NCBI RefSeq assembly: GCF_015163075.1
Contig: NZ_JADDXU010000005.1
Location: 1 to 64,000 of the forward strand
Direction of reading: 5' to 3'
DNA from: Streptomyces justiciae
Lineage (GTDB): Bacteria > Actinomycetota > Actinomycetes > Streptomycetales > Streptomycetaceae
Length of the DNA: 64,000 nt
Shown here: positions 56,197-64,000 of the stretch, piece after piece
Layout of the letters: each line of letters begins with the position of its first letter
Numbering within the stretch: position 1 is the first letter of the stretch
Made by a program: the position numbers and the translations under genes
Notes under the pieces: generated by a model
Database searches by the model: none
What the model was told of the DNA's origin: nothing
The model's input: the letters and a program-made list of their open reading frames with translations, nothing else

Positions 56197-57159
56197 ATGA
56201 CCGGCACCCGCACGCCCCTCACCCGCGCCGACCTCGCCCCCCTCGCCCGCGCCGCCGTCGGAGGCGGCCGCACCCTCGCCGCCGCCACCCGGCTGCACGG
56301 CGGCACCAAGAAAGGCGTCTACCGGCTGACCTTCGACGACGGCTTCAGCGCGATCGCGTACGTCTGGTCGCCGGACGAGGACTACTGGGACGCGGGCCCC
56401 TCCGACCTCCGCGACCCGTTCTCCCACGGCACCGGCCTCGACCTCTTCACCGCGGCACACGACCGCCTGGCCGCCGCCGGCGTGCGGACGCCCCGGCTGC
56501 TGCACGTCGACGCCGAGGCCCGGCAGGCGGTCGTCGAGGACCTCCCCGGAGACAGTCTGGAAGCGGCCCTGCCCCGCGACCCGGCCCTGCTGGACCGGCT
56601 GGCGGCCCTTCTCGACACCCTGCACGCCCACACCGGCCCCCGCTTCGGCAAGGTCGCCCTCGTCGACAACGGTGGCACCTCGTACGGGACTTCCTGCGCG
56701 CAGCGGGTTCTGGAGGGTGCCCTGCGTGACGTGGAGGAGGTGGCTCGGCGGGAGCCGCGCGCTGCCGCCGTGCGGGAGCAACTCCAGGAGCGGGTAAAGG
56801 TGTTGGCCGCCGAGGTCCGGCCGCGCCGGCGTCACACCCTCATCCACGGTGAACTCGGGCCCGATCACGTCCTGTTGACCCCGGCGGGTGAGCTCGCCCT
56901 CATCGACATCGAAGGGCTGCTCTACTTCGACGTGGAGTGGGAGCACGTCTTCCTGGAGATCCGGTTCGGGGACAGCTACGAGGCCCTCCGCGTCCCGGGC
57001 CTCGACGAGGACCGGCTGCGGTTCTACCGGCTCGCCATGCGGCTGTCCCTGGTCGCCGGGCCGTTGCGGCTGCTCGACGGAGACTTTCCCTTTACGGAAT
57101 TCATGCGCGGTATTGCCGAGCACAACCTGGTCCAGGTCCTCGACCTGGTGCGACGATGA
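56197..57159 (+). CDS. APH-family phosphotransferase
   Basis: A 320-residue protein-kinase-like phosphotransferase. Catalytic (Brenner) motif: HTLIHGELGPDHVLL with the general-base Asp replaced by the GEL..D form, and the metal motif LIDIEGLLYFDVEWE. The N-terminal lobe has GTKKGVYRLTFDDGFSAIAY. Relatives phosphorylate aminoglycosides, macrolides, choline or sugars; without substrate-pocket comparison no drug can be named. ATG 56197 was chosen over the in-frame start at 56095. Its end overlaps the next gene (ATGA). Confidence 0.8.
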   Translation: MTGTRTPLTRADLAPLARAAVGGGRTLAAATRLHGGTKKGVYRLTFDDGFSAIAYVWSPDEDYWDAGPSDLRDPFSHGTGLDLFTAAHDRLAAAGVRTPRLLHVDAEARQAVVEDLPGDSLEAALPRDPALLDRLAALLDTLHAHTGPRFGKVALVDNGGTSYGTSCAQRVLEGALRDVEEVARREPRAAAVREQLQERVKVLAAEVRPRRRHTLIHGELGPDHVLLTPAGELALIDIEGLLYFDVEWEHVFLEIRFGDSYEALRVPGLDEDRLRFYRLAMRLSLVAGPLRLLDGDFPFTEFMRGIAEHNLVQVLDLVRR

Positions 57160-57458
57160 TCGGCGTGCACGGGATATTGGTGATCGCGGCCGTCCTCGTC
57201 CTGACGGCCGGGCTGGTGATCGGGGGCGCCGCCGTCACCACCGGGTGGCTGCTCCCGGGGCGCGGACGCGCCAAGGTGGCCCGGCCCCGGGTGTGGGGGT
57301 ACGGCACGCTGATCGGGCAGGCCGGGATCGGCACCTTCCTGTTCCTCGGACCGCTGAGCGGGCCCAGCATGGAGCACGTGCCGTACGCGATGGCCGGCAT
57401 GGTGGTGTTCGCGCTCGGGCTCTATGTGCAGCGGCTCGCTATGAGGACCTCCTCCTGA
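57156..57458 (+). CDS. Small membrane protein
   Basis: A 100-residue protein with three hydrophobic segments (ILVIAAVLVLTAGLVIGGAA, TLIGQAGIGTFLFLGPL and AMAGMVVFALGLYVQRL) separated by a basic loop (GRGRAKVARPR). No known family is recognised. Its ATG overlaps the phosphotransferase stop (ATGA), so translation is coupled. Its 3' end overlaps that of the converging sdhB by 20 bases. Confidence 0.65.
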   Translation: MIGVHGILVIAAVLVLTAGLVIGGAAVTTGWLLPGRGRAKVARPRVWGYGTLIGQAGIGTFLFLGPLSGPSMEHVPYAMAGMVVFALGLYVQRLAMRTSS

Positions 57459-58209
57459 TCTTCGAGCCCAGCCACACCAGCGGGTCGTACTTGCGGTCCA
57501 CCGCCCGCTCCTTCAGCGGGATCAGCGCGTTGTCCGTGATCTTGATGCCCTCGGGGCAGACCTCCGTGCAGCACTTGGTGATGTTGCAGTAGCCGAGGCC
57601 GTGCTCGTCCTGGGCGGTGGTCTTGCGGTCGAGGCCCGACTCCTCCGCCGCGTCCAGCGGGTGCATGTCCAGCTCCGCGACCCGCATCAGGAAGCGCGGG
57701 CCCGCGAACGCCCGTTTGTTCTCCTCGTGGTCGCGGACCACATGGCAGGTGTCCTGGCACAGGAAGCACTCGATGCACTTGCGGAACTCCTGCGAGCGGT
57801 CCACGTCCTCCTGCATCATCCGGTACTCGCCGGGACCCAGGTCCGCGGGCGGTACGAACGCCGGGACCTCGCGCGCCTTCTCGTAGTTGAAGCCGACGTC
57901 GGTCACCAGGTCGCGGACGACGGGGAAGGCCCGCAGCGGGGTGACGGTGATCGTCTCCTCGCGGGTGAACACCGACATGCGGGTCATGCACATCAGCCGG
58001 GGCCGCCCGTTGACCTCCGCCGAGCACGAACCGCACTTGCCCGCCTTGCAGTTCCAGCGGACGGCGAGGTCCGGGGCCTGGGTGGCCTGGAGGCGGTGGA
58101 TGATGTCGAGGACCACCTCGCCGTCGTTGACCTCGACCGTGAAGTCCTCCAGGCCGCCGCCCTGCACATCGCCCCGCCACACCTTGAACTGGGCCTTGTA
58201 GCTGCTCAC
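57439..58209 (-). CDS. sdhB: Succinate dehydrogenase iron-sulfur subunit SdhB
   Basis: A 256-residue subunit of respiratory complex II. The [2Fe-2S] Cys are in RWNCKAGKCGSCSAEVNG and RLMCMTRMS. The [4Fe-4S] set is CIECFLCQDTCHVV with a later CP, and the [3Fe-4S] set is in GYCNITKCCTEVCPEGIK. It passes electrons from the SdhA flavin to quinone at the membrane subunit. GTG 58209 overlaps the sdhA stop (GTGA). The N-terminal extension (YKAQFKVWRGDVQGGGLEDF) is typical of the Sdh1-type, as in mycobacteria. Confidence 0.95.
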   Translation of the reverse strand: MSSYKAQFKVWRGDVQGGGLEDFTVEVNDGEVVLDIIHRLQATQAPDLAVRWNCKAGKCGSCSAEVNGRPRLMCMTRMSVFTREETITVTPLRAFPVVRDLVTDVGFNYEKAREVPAFVPPADLGPGEYRMMQEDVDRSQEFRKCIECFLCQDTCHVVRDHEENKRAFAGPRFLMRVAELDMHPLDAAEESGLDRKTTAQDEHGLGYCNITKCCTEVCPEGIKITDNALIPLKERAVDRKYDPLVWLGSKIRRRSS

Positions 58210-60149
58210 TCGTACAGCTCCTCTTCGGCGAGGTACTTGACCAGCTCCTCCTTGTCGAAGAGGGCGAGCAGGTCGGCGCGGATGGGGTCGGTGGTCTCCC
58301 GGGTGAGGGCGATCTGACCGCGGACCGGGTCCGTGGCCGCCAACCCGCCCGTGGGGTCGGTCAGTCGGCACAGCAGATTGATGTTGCGCCACTTGCGTTC
58401 CATCGCCGGGTGGTCCTCGCGGGTGTGGCCGCCGCGCGACTCGGTGCGCTCCAGCGCCGCCCGCGCCACGCACTCGCTGACGAGCAGCATGTTGCGCAGG
58501 TCGAGCGCGAGGTGCCAGCCCGGGTTGAACTGGCGGTGGCCCTCGACTCCGGCGCGTCGGGCCCGTACCCGCAGCTCCGCCAGCTTCTCCAGGGCCTGCG
58601 CCATCTCGGCCTCGCGGCGGATGATGCCGACGAGGTCGTTCATGGCCTGCTGGAGCTCCTGGTGGAGGGTGTACGGGTTCTCCGGCGGGCGGCCGTCCTC
58701 CTCGCCCGGCGCCGGGCCCTCCGCCGAGAACGGCCGCAGCGCCTCCGCCGCCGCCGAGTCGACCTGGTCGTCGTCCACCGCGGGGCGTTCGAAGGCGAGG
58801 GAGGCCGCGTGCTCGGCGGCGTGCAGGCCCGCCCTGCGGCCGAACACCAGCAGGTCGGACAGGGAGTTGCCGCCGAGCCGGTTGGAGCCGTGCATGCCGC
58901 CCGCGACCTCACCGGCCGCGTACAGCCCCGGCACCCCGCGGGCCGCCGCGGTGTCCGAGTCGACCGCGATGCCGCCCATCACGTAGTGACAGGTCGGCCC
59001 GACCTCCATCGCCTCCGCGGTGATGTCGACGTCCGCCAGCTCCTTGAACTGGTGGTACATCGACGGCAGTCGGCGCTTGATGACGTCGGCGGGCATGCGC
59101 GTGGACACGTCCAGGAAGACGCCGCCGTGCGGGGAGCCGCGGCCCGCCTTCACCTCGGAGTTGATGGCGCGCGCCACCTCGTCGCGGGGGAGCAGCTCCG
59201 GTGGACGCCGGTTGTTGTCCGGGTCCTCGTACCAGCGGTCACCCTCCTCCTCCGACTCGGCGTACTTCTCCTTGAAGACGTCCGGGATGTAGTCGAACAT
59301 GAACCGCTTGCCCTCGGAGTTGCGCAGCACCCCGCCGTCGCCGCGCACCGACTCGGTGACGAGGATGCCCTTGACCGACGGCGGCCAGACCATGCCCGTC
59401 GGGTGGAACTGCACGAACTCCATGTTCAGCAGCGGCGCGCCCGCGAGCAGGGCCAGCGCGTGGCCGTCGCCCGTGTACTCCCACGAGTTCGACGTCACCT
59501 TGAACGACTTGCCGATGCCGCCGGTCGCGATGACGACGGACGGCGCCTCCAGGACGAAGAAGCGGCCGGACTCGCGCTCGTAGGCGAAGACGCCACTCAC
59601 GCGTGAGCCGTCCTTGAGAACCCGGGTGACCGTGCACTCCTGGAAGACCTTGAGCCGGGACTCGTAGTCGCCCGTCTCGCGATGGTCCTGCTGCTGAAGC
59701 GAGACGATCTTCTGCTGGAGGGTCCGGATGAGTTCCAGGCCCGTGCGGTCGCCGACGTGCGCGAGGCGCGGGTACTCGTGGCCGCCGAAGTTGCGCTGGG
59801 AGATCCGGCCGTCCTTCGTGCGGTCGAACAGCGCGCCCCAGGTCTCCAGCTCCCACACGCGTTGCGGGGCCTCCTGGGCGTGCAGCTCGGCCATCCGCCA
59901 CTGGTTGAGGAACTTCCCGCCGCGCATGGTGTCGCGGAAGTGCACCTGCCAGCTGTCGTGCTCGTTGGCGTTCGCCATCGCCGCCGCGATGCCGCCCTCG
60001 GCCATCACCGTGTGCGCCTTGCCGAACAGCGACTTGCAGATGACTGCCGTACGGGCGCCACGCTCGCGCGCCTCGATGGCGGCGCGCAGTCCGGCGCCCC
60101 CGGCACCGACCACGACGACGTCCCACTCCTGGCGGTCGACCACGGACAT
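58206..60149 (-). CDS. sdhA: Succinate dehydrogenase flavoprotein subunit SdhA
   Basis: A 647-residue catalytic subunit. FAD-binding motif: DVVVVGAGGAGLRAAIEARE; HTVMAEGGIAAAMAN with the His for covalent FAD attachment; the substrate loop FVQFHPTGMVWPP; and the catalytic Arg region SPHGGVFLDV. The C-terminal flavin motif is GLYAAGEVAGGMHGSNRLGG. The large insert near residues 505-535 (EGPAPGEEDGRPPENPYTLH) and the sequence type match the Sdh1/fumarate-reductase-like group. It is in one transcript with the membrane subunit (stop/start share one base) and sdhB. Confidence 0.95.
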   Translation of the reverse strand: MSVVDRQEWDVVVVGAGGAGLRAAIEARERGARTAVICKSLFGKAHTVMAEGGIAAAMANANEHDSWQVHFRDTMRGGKFLNQWRMAELHAQEAPQRVWELETWGALFDRTKDGRISQRNFGGHEYPRLAHVGDRTGLELIRTLQQKIVSLQQQDHRETGDYESRLKVFQECTVTRVLKDGSRVSGVFAYERESGRFFVLEAPSVVIATGGIGKSFKVTSNSWEYTGDGHALALLAGAPLLNMEFVQFHPTGMVWPPSVKGILVTESVRGDGGVLRNSEGKRFMFDYIPDVFKEKYAESEEEGDRWYEDPDNNRRPPELLPRDEVARAINSEVKAGRGSPHGGVFLDVSTRMPADVIKRRLPSMYHQFKELADVDITAEAMEVGPTCHYVMGGIAVDSDTAAARGVPGLYAAGEVAGGMHGSNRLGGNSLSDLLVFGRRAGLHAAEHAASLAFERPAVDDDQVDSAAAEALRPFSAEGPAPGEEDGRPPENPYTLHQELQQAMNDLVGIIRREAEMAQALEKLAELRVRARRAGVEGHRQFNPGWHLALDLRNMLLVSECVARAALERTESRGGHTREDHPAMERKWRNINLLCRLTDPTGGLAATDPVRGQIALTRETTDPIRADLLALFDKEELVKYLAEEELYE

Positions 60150-60970
60150 CAGAACAACCTCGGATCGTCGAAGGCGCCGGAGGCGACCAGGTAGACGTAG
60201 AAGTCGGCGAGCGCCACGCTCACCAACGACGCCCAGGCCAGCAGCATGTGACGGGCGTTCAGCTTCCCGACCCACTGCCAGGCCTTGTAGCGCACGGGAT
60301 GCTTGGAGAAGTGCTTGAGCTGCCCGCCGACGATGTGCCGGCAGGAGTGGCAGGAGAGGGTGTACGCCCAGATCAGGGTGATGTTGACCAGGAACACGAG
60401 GGTGCCGAGGCCCATGTGGCCCCACTCGTAGTGCTCGTTGCGGAACGAGAGCACGGTGTCGTAGGTCAGGATCCCGGCGACGACGATCGCGGCGTAGAAG
60501 AAGTACCGGTGGATGTTCTGCAGGATCAGCGGGAAGCGGGTCTCGCCGGTGTACTTCTTGTGCGGCTCGGCCACCGCGCAGGCCGGCGGGGATGCCCAGA
60601 AGCCCCGGTAGTAGGCCTTGCGGTAGTAGTAGCAGGTCAGGCGGAAGCCGAGCGGGAAGATCAGGATGAGGATCGCGGGGGAGATGCCCCACCAGCCGCC
60701 GAAGATCTCCCAGTTGGGCCCGGAGCGCATTGTCTCGCACCGCTCGGCCAGACAGGGCGAGTAGAACGGGGAGACGTACGGCGCCGCGTAGTAGTCCGTG
60801 TCCGCGAAGGCCCGCCACGTCGAGTAGACGACGAAGGCCAGCAGCCCGGCGGCGGTGACCGCGGGCGCCAGCCACCAGCGGTCGGTCCGCAGATGAGGGG
60901 CGGTGATCGCGGCGCGCGTACCGGACCGTACGCCGCCGCTGTTCAGATGAGGTTCCGTACCAGTGGCCAA
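60149..60970 (-). CDS. sdhC: Succinate dehydrogenase membrane subunit (Sdh1 type, fused, five helices)
   Basis: A 273-residue membrane anchor. It has five clear segments (WLAPAVTAAGLLAFVVYSTW; SPAILILIFPLGFRLTCYYY; YFFYAAIVVAGILTYDTVLS; MGLGTLVFLVNITLIWAYTL; LLAWASLVSVALADFYVYLV), a heme/quinone-site-like CHSCRHIVGGQLKHF, and a Cys-rich outside loop (CLAERCETM). This single-chain form replaces separate SdhC and SdhD. The likely start is TTG 60970: no ATG fits between the upstream gene's stop and the first helix, and CCGGAGT lies directly before it. Confidence 0.82.
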   Translation of the reverse strand: MATGTEPHLNSGGVRSGTRAAITAPHLRTDRWWLAPAVTAAGLLAFVVYSTWRAFADTDYYAAPYVSPFYSPCLAERCETMRSGPNWEIFGGWWGISPAILILIFPLGFRLTCYYYRKAYYRGFWASPPACAVAEPHKKYTGETRFPLILQNIHRYFFYAAIVVAGILTYDTVLSFRNEHYEWGHMGLGTLVFLVNITLIWAYTLSCHSCRHIVGGQLKHFSKHPVRYKAWQWVGKLNARHMLLAWASLVSVALADFYVYLVASGAFDDPRLF

Positions 60971-60989
60971 CTCATGACTCCGGTCGGGT

Positions 60990-61280
60990 TCAGGGGGCGT
61001 GGCGGTCGCGGGCGCCGAGACCCTCGTCGTCCGAGTCCGTCCACAGGGTGTTGTCGTACGGGGTGTCGGGGATGGAGACGAGATCGGGCCGCTTCGACTG
61101 GGCGAGCGCGGGATCGGCGTCCCTGAGCAGGGCGAGGCTCTCGCGCAGGCGGTCGGTGTCGACGCGGACGCGGCGCATCTCCAGACCACCGCTGCCGAGC
61201 TGCTGCTCCAGGCGCTTCACATACCGGTGCAGTTCGTCGAGGCAGCGCTGGGCTGACGCCAGTTCGTCGTGCAGGGCCAT
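60990..61280 (-). CDS. Small conserved hypothetical at the head of the sdh operon
   Basis: A 96-residue soluble protein. The first half is a likely coiled coil (MALHDELASAQRCLDELHRY; VKRLEQQLGSGGLEMRRVRV; DTDRLRESLALLRDADPALA). The second half ends in a Pro/Asp-rich tail (VSIPDTPYDNTLWTDSDDEG). It is 20 bases upstream of the SDH membrane subunit, so it is likely the first gene of the operon. It could be an assembly or regulatory factor, but no motif proves it. Confidence 0.7.
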   Translation of the reverse strand: MALHDELASAQRCLDELHRYVKRLEQQLGSGGLEMRRVRVDTDRLRESLALLRDADPALAQSKRPDLVSIPDTPYDNTLWTDSDDEGLGARDRHAP

Positions 61281-61564
61281 GACGTGACCTCACTTCGGGC
61301 GGCAACGTTCATGTGCGCCTGCGAGTGTTGCGCGTCACACCGGCCCATGTGAAGGGACGTGCATGGATTGGCGGATCGTGAGCCTCCGTGCGCGCCCCTC
61401 GCGCGCCGCCCATTGCGCCGCACGGGTGGGCTTCCGGGCCGTCCCCGCCGTGTCGCCGTCGCCTGCCGAACCCTTTCCTCTTCAGTGGCCGCATACATCT
61501 GATCAGCTCCATATACCGCCAAACGTGATCGAAACCAGGCGGCGCACCCCCGGAGGTAGACGGC

Positions 61565-63781
61565 ATGTCCCACGACGGCGTCGCACTGCGCGCGGTGATG
61601 CGCTCGGTCGCGTTTCTGAGCGCGGGCGCGCTCGCGGTCCCGTTGCTCTCCGGGTGCAGTTCCGAGGACCCGGCCGGCAAGCCGCTCGCGGCGTCGGACA
61701 TCGGGTTCGCCGACCGCTCCCTGGTCGCCGACGGCGGCACCCTGCGCTGGGCCGTGGACTCCGTGCCGGACACCCTCAACACGTTCCAGTCGGACGCCGA
61801 CGCCACCACCACCCGCGTCGCCCAGGCCGTCCTGCCGGCCATGTACCGGCTGGATGCGAACGGACGCCCGCAGCTCGACTCCGACTACCTGGAGAAGGCC
61901 GAGGTCGTCGAGACCGAGCCCCGCCAGGTCGTGCTGTACAAGCTCAACCAGCAGGCCGTCTGGAGCGACGGCCGCGAGATCGGCGCCGCCGACTTCGCCG
62001 CCCAGTGGCGCGCCCTGTCCGGCAAGGACACCGCGTACTGGACGGCCCGCAACGCCGGGTACGACCGCATCGAGAAGATCGAGCGCGGCAAGAACGACCT
62101 CGAGGTCAAGGTCACCTTCGCGCGGCCGTACGCCGACTGGAAGTCGCTGTTCTCCCCGCTGTACCCGAAGGACGTCATGGGCACCCCGGACTCCTTCAAC
62201 GACAGCGCCCGCAAGAAGCTCAAGGTCACCGCCGGTCCCTTCGCGCTTCAGAAGGTCGACCGCAAGGACGACGAGGTCACCCTCGCCCGCAACCCGCGCT
62301 GGTGGGGCCACCCCGCCAAGCTCAACGAGATCGTGCTGAGAGCCGTACCCCGCGACAAGCGGGCCGCCGCACTCGCCGCGGGCGAACTGGACCTGGCCGA
62401 GATCGACCCCGAGGCGGTCAAGCGGATCACCGTCGCCGCCAAGGGCAAGCAGAGCGCCACCCCGCTGATGGGCCCCGGCAGCAACCTCAGCGCCGCCGAC
62501 TCCCTGCGCTCCTGGGCCGTCGCCAAGGGCACCGACGAGGAGGCCGCCGACGAGGAGATCAGCGCCCGCGAGAAGCAGCGCAAGGAGATCTCCGCGTACG
62601 CCCGCCAGCAGCAGGCCCTGGGCGGCTTCGAGGTGCGCCGCTCCCTGGAGCCCGCCTACACGCAGCTCGCCCTCAACGGCGCCGAGGGGCCGCTCGCCGA
62701 CGAGCGGGTCCGCCGTGCCGTGGCCCGCGCCATCGACCGCGAGGCCCTCGCCTCGGTCGTGCTCACCCCGCTCGGCCTGCCCGCCGAGCCGGTCGGCAGC
62801 CACCTCGCGCTCGCCGGGCAGGCCGCCTACGCCGACAACAGTGGCGCCCTGGGCGGCCAGGACACCGCCGAGGCGCAGGCCCTCCTCGCGGACGCCGGCT
62901 GGGTGCCGGGCGGCCCGCTGAAGGAGGAGAAGAAGAAGGGCGAGAAGGCCGCCGGGTCCAAGGCCGACAAGGCCTCCTCGGACGAGGAGGAGTCCGAGGA
63001 CGGGACGTACATCGTCGGCGAGGACGACAAGGCGCCGCGCGAGGCCGACCGGGAGAAGAGGCAGGACCCCAAGAAGCACCAGGAGAGCGGGGACGGCTCC
63101 AAGCACCTCGCACAGGACGGCAAGCAGTACACGAACAAGCTCAAGCAGGGCGGCGCCCCCGGCGCCTACGCCCCCCGGGGCACCGCCGCGCCCGCCGGCG
63201 CCGCGGCCGGGGCGCTCGCCAAGGACGGCAAGCCCCTCACGCTCCGCTTCGTGCTGCCGTCCGGGCCCGGCTCGCAGACCCTGCGCACGGTGGCCGACCG
63301 GATCTCCGGGATGCTCCAGAAGGTCGGCATCCGCACCGAGATCACCAAGGTCGCGGACGAGAGCTACTTCAAGGACCACATCGCGTCCGGCCAGTTCGAC
63401 CTCGCCCTGTACTCCTGGCCCGCGTCCGCCTTCCCCGCCACCGACGCCCGCCCGATCTACGCCAAGCCGGTCCCGGCGGCCGACGGCTCCCTGAACGTCG
63501 AGCAGAACTACACCCGGGTCGGCACCGACCAGGTGGACCAGCTCTTCGACCAGGCCGTCTCCACGCTGGACGAGGGCGAGAGCCGGGGCCTGATCCGCAA
63601 GGCCGACTCCCGGATCTGGGCCGCCGCCGGCTCGATCCCGCTGTACCAGCGGCCCCAGTTGACGGCCGCGCGCAAGAACATCGCCAACGCCGGCGCCTTC
63701 GGCTTCCAGACACCGGTCTACGAGGACATGGGCTTCCTGAAGAAGGGGGCCCGCCCCTCGGCGAGCCCCACAGAGAAGTAG
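61565..63781 (+). CDS. Oligopeptide-type ABC substrate-binding lipoprotein
   Basis: A 738-residue SBP_bac_5 (DppA/OppA-type) lipoprotein. The signal ends in VPLLSGCSSEDP, with Cys31 for lipid attachment. The core folds are seen in LRWAVDSVPDTLNTFQSDAD, LEKAEVVETEPRQVVLYKLN, VTAGPFALQKVDRKDDEVTL, ARNPRWWGHPAKLNEIVLRA and the C-terminal part (DLALYSWPASAFPATDARPI). A long charged, Lys/Glu/Asp-rich insert of about 90 residues interrupts it around residues 450-545 (EEKKKGEKAAGSKADKASSD onward). ATG 61565 follows GGAGGTAGACGGC. No permease gene is adjacent in the window. Confidence 0.88.
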   Translation: MSHDGVALRAVMRSVAFLSAGALAVPLLSGCSSEDPAGKPLAASDIGFADRSLVADGGTLRWAVDSVPDTLNTFQSDADATTTRVAQAVLPAMYRLDANGRPQLDSDYLEKAEVVETEPRQVVLYKLNQQAVWSDGREIGAADFAAQWRALSGKDTAYWTARNAGYDRIEKIERGKNDLEVKVTFARPYADWKSLFSPLYPKDVMGTPDSFNDSARKKLKVTAGPFALQKVDRKDDEVTLARNPRWWGHPAKLNEIVLRAVPRDKRAAALAAGELDLAEIDPEAVKRITVAAKGKQSATPLMGPGSNLSAADSLRSWAVAKGTDEEAADEEISAREKQRKEISAYARQQQALGGFEVRRSLEPAYTQLALNGAEGPLADERVRRAVARAIDREALASVVLTPLGLPAEPVGSHLALAGQAAYADNSGALGGQDTAEAQALLADAGWVPGGPLKEEKKKGEKAAGSKADKASSDEEESEDGTYIVGEDDKAPREADREKRQDPKKHQESGDGSKHLAQDGKQYTNKLKQGGAPGAYAPRGTAAPAGAAAGALAKDGKPLTLRFVLPSGPGSQTLRTVADRISGMLQKVGIRTEITKVADESYFKDHIASGQFDLALYSWPASAFPATDARPIYAKPVPAADGSLNVEQNYTRVGTDQVDQLFDQAVSTLDEGESRGLIRKADSRIWAAAGSIPLYQRPQLTAARKNIANAGAFGFQTPVYEDMGFLKKGARPSASPTEK

Positions 63782-63789
63782 GAGATCAT

Positions 63790-63817
63790 TCTCCGCATGA
63801 GCATGTACATGCGGAGA
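63790..63817 (+). promoter_or_regulatory. Hairpin over the start codon of the next lipoprotein
   Basis: TCTCCGCATG (63790-63799) pairs perfectly with CATGCGGAGA (63808-63817), with an eight-base loop. The stem includes the start ATG at 63797, and could control its translation. No T-run follows, so a terminator role is less likely. Confidence 0.5.
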
Positions 63818-64000
63818 CGGATGTGGGGGGCGGGGGCGGCGCTGGTCGCCCTCGCCGCGGGGCTGACGGCGTGCGCTGACTCGGACACGCGGGCGGGATC
63901 CTGCACGGACGGGAAGTACACCTGGTCGGGCATCGAGCGCACCCAGAAGGTGACCAAGCTCGCCGGCCCCATAACGATCGCGAGGCCGACGGCGTCCTAC
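63797..64000 (+). CDS. Putative lipoprotein (partial, N-terminal)
   Basis: The gene runs off the right edge; 68 codons are visible. The start has a basic n-region (MSMYMRRRMW), a hydrophobic core (AALVALAAGL) and a lipobox at TAC with Cys26. The visible mature part (CADSDTRAGSCTDGKYTWSG) cannot be assigned. The start ATG 63797 lies inside a 10-bp hairpin. It is only 15 bases after the substrate-binding lipoprotein gene, so they may be cotranscribed. Confidence 0.65.
   Translation, partial: MSMYMRRRMWGAGAALVALAAGLTACADSDTRAGSCTDGKYTWSGIERTQKVTKLAGPITIARPTASY

Overview
This is a high-GC actinobacterial chromosome segment, almost certainly Streptomyces. The support is very G/C-rich third codon positions, many GTG starts, four-base ATGA/GTGA gene overlaps, a WhiB-like regulator, SpoIIE-type phosphatases with anti-sigma-kinase domains, DUF1707/DUF4245/DUF6542 proteins, and one rare TTA codon in a cluster regulator. 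There is no rRNA, tRNA, CRISPR array, transposase or phage gene.

Left core (1-29159). The end of a lytic transglycosylase; an AI-2E-type permease; a three-gene DUF4388/roadblock operon; an FtsX-type ABC exporter with its PadR regulator and a clear inverted-repeat operator; an SPFH membrane protein with a ribbon-helix-helix partner and a palindrome in the shared promoter region; a class A penicillin-binding protein; a SpoIIE phosphatase; both class II and class I fumarases; a WhiB-like protein; GlpX fructose bisphosphatase; a nitroreductase; exonuclease VII (xseA/xseB); an amino-acid permease; IspH; polyphosphate glucokinase; and YchF.

Centre (about 29.2-45.8 kb). A type II polyketide synthase cluster. 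Core genes run KS-alpha, KS-beta/CLF, ACP, C9-type ketoreductase, didomain aromatase/cyclase, alpha/beta hydrolase, an 81-aa unknown and an Sfp-type phosphopantetheinyl transferase, nearly all translationally coupled. Around them are two double-domain TcmI-like cyclases, two SnoaL-like proteins, a P450 with a 3Fe-type ferredoxin, an MFS exporter with a divergent TetR repressor, two JadR1-like OmpR-type regulators, a LysR regulator and an unrecognised protein. No flavin oxygenase, glycosyltransferase or methyltransferase is present, so the P450 is the only clear oxidative tailoring enzyme. The PKS and P450 operons share an unusual three-box promoter, which suggests one regulator drives both. 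From memory of S. coelicolor, the gene order on both sides (fumC-fumB-wblI-glpX-xseBA-ispH-ppgK-ychF, then sdhAB) matches the chromosomal neighbourhood of the actinorhodin cluster. A different type II PKS cluster therefore seems to occupy the same slot.

Right core (45.9-64 kb). An SDR enzyme, a serpin, a DUF4190 membrane protein, a GntR regulator, a 63-aa SPOR-like protein, a NUDIX hydrolase, an anti-sigma-kinase-like ATPase and a large PAS-GAF-SpoIIE-ATPase signalling protein. These are followed by a TPM-less relative of TPM proteins, a phosphotransferase, an Sdh1-type succinate dehydrogenase operon, an oligopeptide-type substrate-binding lipoprotein and the start of another lipoprotein.
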